In this document: positions 57,991-64,000 of the stretch, piece by piece | Layout of the letters: each line of letters opens with the position of its first letter | Position numbering within the stretch: position 1 is the first letter of the stretch | Origin: Paractinoplanes tereljensis | GTDB taxonomy: Bacteria; Actinomycetota; Actinomycetes; Mycobacteriales; Micromonosporaceae | Assembly (NCBI RefSeq): GCF_016862435.1 | Contig: NZ_BOMY01000001.1 | Location: forward strand, 62,001 to 126,000 | Length of the DNA: 64,000 nt | Direction: 5' to 3' | Program-made: the position numbers and the translations under genes | Notes under the pieces: generated by a model | What the model was told of the DNA's origin: nothing | The model's database searches: none | What the model saw: the letters and a program-made list of their open reading frames with translations, nothing else

Positions 57991-60456
57991 GTGGACGATC
58001 GGGGCCACAGCCCGTGGGAATACGACGTTTTCCTGAGCTATGCGCGCCTGGACGACAGTGATTCAGGCATTGTCACGGCGGTGGGCCAAGAGCTGACCAG
58101 GCAGTTCCATCGGATCTCCGGGCGCCCGCTGACAGTCTTCAAGGACGCGGACGCCATCACCACCGCCACCATCTGGCGGGATCGCCTGGAACTCGCGCTC
58201 GAGCGGAGTGCCCTCCTCATCGCCTTCGTGAGCCCCTCGTACCTTGCCTCCCCCTGGTGCGCACGAGAGTTCGACAAGTTCGCGGCGCTGGAGGAGAGCC
58301 ACCGCGACCGATTCGAGCTCGCCACCTACGAGTCGCGGATCTTTCCGATCACGACTGTTCCGATCGTCCTGACCGGTGGCGAGCCGGTCGATGTCGAGGG
58401 ACGGCACAAGCTGCTCAGTCGCCGGCAGGCCATCGACATCACGTCATGCTCCCCGGACAGTTCCGAGTTTCGGGAAACGATGGAGCGCCTCGCCAAGGAC
58501 GTGGACATCATCCTCCGCCGGCTCGGCGCCATCCGGCGCACGACCCGGGAGCCGGAGCACGAGGTGCCGATCGTGGCCACTCACACGGGCTCCGACCAGG
58601 CTCGCATGACCGCGCTGCTCACCGAGGCGGACAGCGTGACCATCGTCGGCGTGACGAACTCGTGGCTGCCCGAGTGCCTGGAACAGGCTCTACACGGCCG
58701 ACCGAGGTTCTGGGACCGGCTCGACATCGTCTTCCTCGGCGAGGAGGTCCTGCCCTATGTCAACGACGAGCTTTCCGCCGATTTCCCGGTGCCCGCGCAA
58801 GCACTGAAAGAACGCACCAGACGGGCCGGGCAGGCCAAGCGCCGGATCATGTCCCTGCTGCTGCGGGAGGGAGCTGCCGGACACTGGAGCCTGCACTCCC
58901 ACCCGTTCGCCCTGCCGTTCACCGGGAACCTGTTCGTCTTCCGGGACGGCCGCCGCCGCGTGCAACTCGGCGTCACGCGTCCTACCCGCAGCGAGAGTGA
59001 CAACCTGCGCATCGACTTCATCGACCGGTTCGACCAATCCTTCGAGGCGATCTTCAGTGAGATCGTCAATGCCAGCCGGGAAGAGCACGAGGTGATCCTG
59101 GTCGGATCCCCGGGACGAACCAGTGATCACTTCCTGTGTCAGTCCGCGAGGTTTCGGCGCAGCATTCTGGAAGGTGGGAACAGCACCACGGATTGGCTTC
59201 CCGCCGTCGTCGCCATTACCTGGCGGATCGGCCCGTCCGGTCCGGAGCCGTTGCTTCAGCTCAACTCCCCCACGAACTCGACACGCGAGATGGGGAAAGT
59301 CTCGCACGTCAGCGGCTACATCAATCAACTCGACCATTCGGCTTCGACCGGCGTCAGCTCGGACATCGCGGGTTCATTCGAGATCTCCTGGGGCGAGGCC
59401 GAATCCGCCGTCCGCCGCGAATTGCAGGACGATTTCGGCATCACCGAGGCACCAGCTCCGCAACCGCTGACGACCGTCCCCTTCTACTACCACGACAAGG
59501 AAAACTTCGTCTTCTATCTGTTGACCCAGCAGATCTCCAAGGCGACGGTCTTCGGTGAGCACACTCGCATGTTCGGCTGGACTCCAGCGGACCTGATGCG
59601 CATTCGACAGAACCAACTCCTGACGCGAGTCATCGAAGTATTCGATCACCCCATGTCCGCAGAGCAACGTCGCCGCACCCTGCGCTTGCTCTTGGCGAAC
59701 CTGGAGGTGCACGGCGAGACCGAGACCGCGCGGCTGGTCAGACGCTACGGGAAACTGAACGCCGCGCCGGCGGAACTGGTGGAGGCCGTCGCGAGAAGGG
59801 TCGCCGCCACGACCCACCACCGGTACGTGAAAGGGACGGAGATCCGGGTCTCCGGAATCGCGGGACTCCAATATCGAGTGTTCTTCTCGCATCTCCTGCC
59901 GGCGTATGTCGGCCTCGGGGTCGAAGGCGCCACTGAGATCCTCGCCGACATTCGCTCGGACGAGAGCGCCGATGCCATCCGGCTGGCTCGTCTGGGATGG
60001 GACGTCGACGCGGTGGAACCCACCGCGGCCGGAGTTGGAAAGATCAGGAATTTCGCCGTCGATGCCGCCGCCCAGGTGAGCGTGTTTCAAGGCGACGTGC
60101 TGACGTGGGATTACCCGGACGAGGGATACGACCTCATCGTCTGCAACGGGGTCCTGCACTATGTTGCTGACAAGCTCACCGCGTGCCGGCGATTGCAGCA
60201 GGCGACCCGGATCGGTGGGGTCAACGCCTTGTCGTTGTGGAGCGACTACTCGCCCGTCCCGGCGTGTCACGAGATCGTTCCAACCTACCCGGACGGGGAG
60301 TACGGCGCGGTGTACCGGTCCTACCAAAGCTGGGACAAATCGCTCTTGTACTTTGAGCGGAGGCGAGCGGAAATGGGCCACGACGACATGCCCGAACACA
60401 CCCACAGCTTCGTCAAGATGCTCGCCCGCAGAACGGCCGAGAACGCCGCTCTCTGA
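57991..60456 (+). CDS. TIR-NUDIX-like-methyltransferase fusion
   Basis: An 821-residue multi-domain protein. Residues 10-175: TIR domain (YDVFLSYARLDD) with putative NADase Glu93 in SPWCAREF. Residues about 205-375: unassigned alpha/beta domain. Residues about 400-545: NUDIX-like fold with RRELQDDFGI (476-484) in place of REUxEExGU. Residues about 610-815: SAM-methyltransferase-like domain with LARLGWDVDAVEP, VFQGDVLTWD and YDLIVCNGVLHY, but without a Gly-rich motif I. GTG 57991 follows a GGGGG stretch. Downstream genes encode a NUDIX hydrolase and a small protein, in an operon. The TIR may produce a nucleotide signal or destroy NAD; all of this is inference. Confidence 0.8.
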   Translation: MDDRGHSPWEYDVFLSYARLDDSDSGIVTAVGQELTRQFHRISGRPLTVFKDADAITTATIWRDRLELALERSALLIAFVSPSYLASPWCAREFDKFAALEESHRDRFELATYESRIFPITTVPIVLTGGEPVDVEGRHKLLSRRQAIDITSCSPDSSEFRETMERLAKDVDIILRRLGAIRRTTREPEHEVPIVATHTGSDQARMTALLTEADSVTIVGVTNSWLPECLEQALHGRPRFWDRLDIVFLGEEVLPYVNDELSADFPVPAQALKERTRRAGQAKRRIMSLLLREGAAGHWSLHSHPFALPFTGNLFVFRDGRRRVQLGVTRPTRSESDNLRIDFIDRFDQSFEAIFSEIVNASREEHEVILVGSPGRTSDHFLCQSARFRRSILEGGNSTTDWLPAVVAITWRIGPSGPEPLLQLNSPTNSTREMGKVSHVSGYINQLDHSASTGVSSDIAGSFEISWGEAESAVRRELQDDFGITEAPAPQPLTTVPFYYHDKENFVFYLLTQQISKATVFGEHTRMFGWTPADLMRIRQNQLLTRVIEVFDHPMSAEQRRRTLRLLLANLEVHGETETARLVRRYGKLNAAPAELVEAVARRVAATTHHRYVKGTEIRVSGIAGLQYRVFFSHLLPAYVGLGVEGATEILADIRSDESADAIRLARLGWDVDAVEPTAAGVGKIRNFAVDAAAQVSVFQGDVLTWDYPDEGYDLIVCNGVLHYVADKLTACRRLQQATRIGGVNALSLWSDYSPVPACHEIVPTYPDGEYGAVYRSYQSWDKSLLYFERRRAEMGHDDMPEHTHSFVKMLARRTAENAAL

Positions 60457-60491
60457 TCAATCCCTGGCAGACCGAAAGAAGGACACATTTC

Positions 60492-60995
60492 ATGAGCGGA
60501 CTTCGGGACGTGGTCAATGAGGAGGATGAGGTTGTCGGACAGGCCACGAAGGAAGAGGTCGCGGCCCGGTCGCTCATCTGCCGCGTGTCTTTCATCATGC
60601 TTGCCAATGATCGGGGCGAGCTTCTCCTGCACCAGCGGGCCGCGACCAAGAAGACATACCCGCACTACTGGTCAGGTGCTGCCGCCGGCCACCTGGATGC
60701 CGGCGAGTCCTACCTGGAGTGCGCTCTGCGGGAAACCAAGGAAGAGATCGGCATCACCGTCGACCTGGAGGAGATCGGCCGTTTCTACTCGGCGCCCGAC
60801 CGGGAGATGGTCGGCGTCTTCCTGGGGCATTTCAACAACCTCGACGACCTGACGATCGAGCCCTTGGAGGTCGAGAAGGTCGAGTTCTTCAGCCCCGCGC
60901 GCCTGGAGCAGGAGCGACCGACGATGAAGGTAACCAGCTACGTCGAGCGCTCCATGCCCCTGGTGCTGCCACGCTTGCGGCCGCCGGTGGTATGA
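60492..60995 (+). CDS. NUDIX hydrolase (IDI/YfcD-like)
   Basis: A 167-residue NUDIX protein with a perfect box: GHLDAGESYLECALRETKEEIGI. The N-terminal VVNEEDEVVGQATKEEVAARSLICRVSFIML and the C-terminal arrangement resemble the isopentenyl-diphosphate-isomerase/YfcD branch. Substrate unknown. ATG 60492 with a GAAGGA site, 35 bp after the TIR gene, so likely the same operon. A nucleotide-derived molecule such as ADP-ribose or NAD product is an attractive but untested substrate. Its stop overlaps the next start (ATGA). Confidence 0.9.
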   Translation: MSGLRDVVNEEDEVVGQATKEEVAARSLICRVSFIMLANDRGELLLHQRAATKKTYPHYWSGAAAGHLDAGESYLECALRETKEEIGITVDLEEIGRFYSAPDREMVGVFLGHFNNLDDLTIEPLEVEKVEFFSPARLEQERPTMKVTSYVERSMPLVLPRLRPPVV

Positions 60996-61237
60996 CTGTC
61001 GGCATGGCAGACAAGACGATCATTGCCCTTCGGGAGGCTGCGGCCTCCTACGCTGAGGCCGTTCGCACCACCCAGCGCTTCTTTGACCGGCTTGAGGACT
61101 CCGCGGACCCCTCGGCCCTGGTGGAGTACGCCACCCTGGTCGAGCGGGAGAAGGAAGCCGAGCAGGTCCGCCTGGAGGCTATCGAGGCGGCCGGCTTCGA
61201 GGTGCCCAGCATCGATGAGAGCGACCCCGACAACTGA
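60992..61237 (+). CDS. Small helical protein coupled to NUDIX gene
   Basis: An 81-residue hydrophilic protein, mainly one long charged helix or coiled coil (LREAAASYAEAVRTTQRFFDRLEDS...LVEREKEAEQVRLEAIEAAGF) with an acidic end. ATG 60992 overlaps the NUDIX stop by ATGA. A second Met at 61004 is an alternative start. No family recognised. Translational coupling argues for a shared role. Confidence 0.55.
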   Translation: MTVGMADKTIIALREAAASYAEAVRTTQRFFDRLEDSADPSALVEYATLVEREKEAEQVRLEAIEAAGFEVPSIDESDPDN

Positions 61238-61268
61238 GATCAAATCCGGCCAGATAACTGAGTGAACA

Positions 61269-61305
61269 GTTCCGGAACCATACTGGGGTGCCGGAACCGG
61301 TTCCG
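61269..61305. promoter_or_regulatory. Two operator-like palindromes before the GH3 gene
   Basis: GTTCCGGAAC (61269-61278) and CGGAACCGGTTCCG (61292-61305) are perfect palindromes whose centres are 25 bp apart, sharing the GGAAC half-site. They lie 70-107 bp upstream of the GH3 start and resemble operators of LacI-type cellobiose/glucoside repressors. No such repressor is in the window. Confidence 0.55.
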
Positions 61306-61375
61306 TCCTGGAAGACTGCCGGTTGTTAGCGTTCCACTGACCGTGCCACCGCGGTCGTGATGACCGGAGGCACGA

Positions 61376-63604
61376 GTGCCCGCTGATCTCCCGTACCGGG
61401 ATCCAGCCCTGCCCGTCGACGAGCGGGTCGCGGATCTGCTTGCCCGGATGACCTTGCCGGAGAAGGTCGGGCAGATGCTTCAGCTGGACGCCCGCAACGA
61501 TGTGAAGGAGATCGTCAGCGAGCAGCTGGCCGGCTCGATCCTGCACACGTCGCCGGCGAAGATGCTGGAGGCGATCGACCTGGTCGCCAAGACCCGGTTG
61601 CAGATTCCGCTGCTGACGGCGGAAGACTGCATTCACGGTCACTCGTTCTGGCCGGGGGCCACGATCTTCCCGACGCAGCTGGCGATGGCGGCGACCTGGG
61701 ACCCCGCTCTGATCGAGCGGGTCGCCCGGGTCACCGCCGTCGAGGTGGCCGCGACCGGCATCCACCAGACCTTCTCCCCCGTCCTGTGCATCGCCCGTGA
61801 CCTGCGCTGGGGCCGCACCGACGAGACGTTCGGCGAGGACCCGTTCCTGATCGGCGAGCTGGGTGCGGCGATGGTCCGCGGCTATCAGGGCGGCGGCCTG
61901 TCCGACCCGACCGCGATCCTGGCCACCGCCAAGCACTTCGCCGGTTACTCGGAGACGCAGGGCGGCCGGGACGCCAGCGAGGCCGATATCAGCCCGCGCA
62001 AGCTGCGCTCCTGGTTCCTGCCGCCGTTCGAGCGGGTGGCCAAGGAGGGCTGCGAGGTCTTCATGCTCGGCTACCAGTCGATGGACGGGGTGCCGATCAC
62101 CGCTAACAAGTGGCTGCTCAACGACGTACTGAAGAAGGAATGGGGTTTTTCCGGCACACTCATCACCGACTGGGACAACGTCGGGCGAATGGTGTGGGAG
62201 CAGAAGGTCTGCGCGGACTACGCGGAGGCGGCCGCGCTGGCGGTGAAGGCCGGCAACGACCTGATCATGACGACGCCGGGCTTCTTCGAGGGCGCCCAGG
62301 AGGCGGTCGAGCGCGGGCTGCTGGCCGAGGAAGACATCGACGAGGCGGTCCGCCGGATCCTGCGGCTCAAGTTCCAGATGGGACTCTTCGAGGACCCGCG
62401 GGCACCCGACGCAGCGCGGCAGGAGATCATCGGCAGCGACGCCCACCAAGGCCTCAATCTCGAGGTCGCCCGGCGCTCACTCGTGCTGCTGCGCAACAGC
62501 GGGACGCTGCCCATTCAAAAAGCCACCTTCAAGCGCATCGCGATCATCGGCCCGAACGCCGACGACGTCTCCGCGCAGCTCGGCGACTGGGCCGGCAACT
62601 CCGGCCAGGTCGACTGGATGCCCGACGGCCACCCCCGCGAGCTGACCGAGACGGTCCTCGACGGCTTCCGCGCGGTCGCCCCGGAACGCTGGGACATCAC
62701 GCACGCCCGCGGCGCCGACATCGAACGGCTCGTGCCCGACCCGGAGGGTGACACCTATCCGGACGGTCAGCCGCGGCCGCCGATCTCGCAGGGCGCGCCG
62801 GTCGACGACCACCTGATCGACCTGGCCCGGGCCGAGGCGATCCGGGCCGACTACGCGGTCGTGGTGGTCGGCGACACCGTCAACCTGACCGGCGAGCACA
62901 AGTCGACCGCCACCCTGGAGCTGCAGGGCGGCCAGATCGCCCTGCTCAACGCGATCGCGGCGACCAAGACCCCGATGATCGTGGTGCTGCTGAACTCCAA
63001 GCCGTGTGTGCTGCCGGAGTCGGCGATGAACGCGGCCGCGATCGTCCAGGCCTTCAACCCGGGCATGCGCGGCGGCCGCGCGATCGCCGAGCTGATCCTC
63101 GGCGAGATCGAGCCGACCGGCCGGATGCCGCTGTCGGTGCCACGGCACGTCGGCCAGCAGCCGGTCTACTACAACCAGATCCGCGGCCAGCACGGCACCC
63201 GTTACGCCGACCTGACCCAGGACCCGCTGTTCGTCTTCGGCGAGGGCCTGTCCTACAGCCCGGTGCGGTATGAAGATCTGCTGGTCTGGACCGAAGAGGA
63301 TCGGGTCCGGGCGACGGTCACCCTCAGCAACGAAGGCGCGAGGCCGTCCTTCGAGACCATCCAGGTGTACGTCAGTGACCTGGTCACCAGCGTCACCTGG
63401 GCGGTCCGCGAGCTGAAGGCGTACAAGCAGGTCACCGTGCCGGCCGGCGAGACCGTGACGGTCGAGCTGGAGTTTCCGGCGTCGGCCTGTTCGCTGGTCA
63501 CCGCGGACGGCCGGCGGGTGGTCGAGCCGGGCGACTTCGAACTGCAGGTGGGACCGTCGTCGCGCGAGCGCGACCTGCTCAAGGCCGCTTTCCGGCTCAG
63601 CTGA
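61376..63604 (+). CDS. GH3 beta-glucosidase
   Basis: A 742-residue glycoside hydrolase family 3 enzyme, likely a beta-glucosidase or beta-xylosidase. The first domain has HGHSFWPGATIFPTQ and the AKHFAGY motif. The nucleophile is Asp265 in LITDWDN (commonly SDW). A second alpha/beta domain and a C-terminal FN3-like domain follow. GTG 61376 with a GGAGG site. No signal peptide, so probably cytoplasmic and acting on imported oligosaccharides. Preceded by two palindromic operator sites, and its 3' end overlaps the opposing GNAT gene by 8 bp. Confidence 0.93.
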   Translation: MPADLPYRDPALPVDERVADLLARMTLPEKVGQMLQLDARNDVKEIVSEQLAGSILHTSPAKMLEAIDLVAKTRLQIPLLTAEDCIHGHSFWPGATIFPTQLAMAATWDPALIERVARVTAVEVAATGIHQTFSPVLCIARDLRWGRTDETFGEDPFLIGELGAAMVRGYQGGGLSDPTAILATAKHFAGYSETQGGRDASEADISPRKLRSWFLPPFERVAKEGCEVFMLGYQSMDGVPITANKWLLNDVLKKEWGFSGTLITDWDNVGRMVWEQKVCADYAEAAALAVKAGNDLIMTTPGFFEGAQEAVERGLLAEEDIDEAVRRILRLKFQMGLFEDPRAPDAARQEIIGSDAHQGLNLEVARRSLVLLRNSGTLPIQKATFKRIAIIGPNADDVSAQLGDWAGNSGQVDWMPDGHPRELTETVLDGFRAVAPERWDITHARGADIERLVPDPEGDTYPDGQPRPPISQGAPVDDHLIDLARAEAIRADYAVVVVGDTVNLTGEHKSTATLELQGGQIALLNAIAATKTPMIVVLLNSKPCVLPESAMNAAAIVQAFNPGMRGGRAIAELILGEIEPTGRMPLSVPRHVGQQPVYYNQIRGQHGTRYADLTQDPLFVFGEGLSYSPVRYEDLLVWTEEDRVRATVTLSNEGARPSFETIQVYVSDLVTSVTWAVRELKAYKQVTVPAGETVTVELEFPASACSLVTADGRRVVEPGDFELQVGPSSRERDLLKAAFRLS

Positions 63605-64000
63605 CCTTGGCGGCGGCCAACGGCCGAAGATCAAATCCCAGGCTTTTGTACGCCGTGACAGCCGCGACATTCCAGTAGTCGGCGAGAAGCGCGACGCGGG
63701 TGCGCCCGGCCGCCAACTCGTTGGTGACGTAAGCACACACCGCCTGGGCCAGCCCTTGGCCGCGCATCTCGGGGTGGGTGACGACCCCGGCCAGGAACCC
63801 GACGGCCGGGGTCGACCAGGCGTCCGCCGCCGCCGCGACCAGGGTGCCGTCGCTGTCGTGCAGTCCGGCCCAGCGGTGCACGCCGCTGCCGCCGGGCCGC
63901 GCGTACGAGTCCGGGAAATAGGCGTCGATCATCGCGGTCACCGCGGGCAGCTCGTCGTCGAACAGCCAGCGCCCGGCCTGTTTCCGGTCGACCGGCCCGG
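63597..64000 (-). CDS. GNAT N-acetyltransferase (N-terminus beyond window)
   Basis: The reading frame is open to the window edge, so the start is missing; about 134 C-terminal residues are present. The acetyl-CoA motif appears as VVTHPEMRGQGLAQAVCAYV, followed by LLADYWNVAAVTAYKSLGF, both standard GNAT blocks. Substrate unknown. In-frame reading through GRWLFDDELP before the first internal start supports the longer protein. Confidence 0.85.
   Translation of the reverse strand, partial: GPVDRKQAGRWLFDDELPAVTAMIDAYFPDSYARPGGSGVHRWAGLHDSDGTLVAAAADAWSTPAVGFLAGVVTHPEMRGQGLAQAVCAYVTNELAAGRTRVALLADYWNVAAVTAYKSLGFDLRPLAAAKVS

Overview
The DNA is GC-rich with strong G/C third-position bias. It has many GTG starts, ATGA/GTGA overlaps between genes, MalEFG without a neighbouring MalK, an F420-type nitroreductase-family protein, SigE-type ECF sigma factors and rare TTA codons. 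This points to a high-GC actinomycete. A Micromonosporaceae member (Actinoplanes-like) is my best guess, by inference and not by alignment. The window looks chromosomal. I saw no tRNA, rRNA, CRISPR array, transposase or phage structural gene.

Layout. 1-11.2 kb: an alpha-glucan locus on the minus strand, malE-malF-malG, a GH13 alpha-glucosidase and a secreted amylase-pullulanase fusion cut by the window edge, with a divergent LacI-type regulator. 11.3-23.2 kb: mixed small genes (DUF2203, DUF4132, a PQQ-propeller protein, a degenerate aminoglycoside-kinase homologue, a nitroreductase-family protein behind a MerR-type promoter, a polysaccharide deacetylase, alternative L31, a truncated ROK regulator and a CBM13-GH43 arabinan enzyme). 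23.4-25.8 kb: a CHAT protease with a small membrane protein. 25.9-28.5 kb: SDR, MDR and AraC genes. 28.5-34.6 kb: a Trypco1 / PLP aminotransferase / dehydrogenase-GNAT operon divergent from a trypsin-STAND-WD40 giant. 34.6-37.1 kb: a SIMPL protein, a decayed SDR pseudogene and an alpha/beta hydrolase. 37.1-45.3 kb: a complete overlapping arginine operon argCJBDFRGH. 45.4-52.8 kb: DUF2252, hydrolase, hemerythrin, a GlsB-type protein, an alpha/beta-hydrolase-anti-sigma ATPase fusion, and an ECF sigma factor with its membrane partner. 51.9-54.2 kb: a dialkylglycine decarboxylase locus (dgdR/dgdA). 54.2-57.1 kb: a membrane-anchored caspase with EACC1. 58.0-61.2 kb: a TIR-NUDIX-methyltransferase fusion with a free NUDIX hydrolase and a small protein. 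61.4-64 kb: a GH3 beta-glucosidase and a partial GNAT.

The most interesting theme is four different peptidase/NADase/STAND conflict-type modules (CHAT; Trypco1+trypsin-STAND-WD40; EACC1+caspase; TIR-NUDIX-MTase) within about 38 kb, separated by ordinary metabolism. Two of them have architectures I do not recognise as described systems: the TIR-NUDIX-methyltransferase operon, and the coupling of Trypco1 to an aminotransferase and a dehydrogenase-GNAT fusion. A second theme is sugar-polymer use: starch, arabinan and beta-glucan genes, each with palindromic operator-like sites. TTA codons in both the maltose regulator and the amylase-pullulanase signal peptide suggest bldA-type developmental control.
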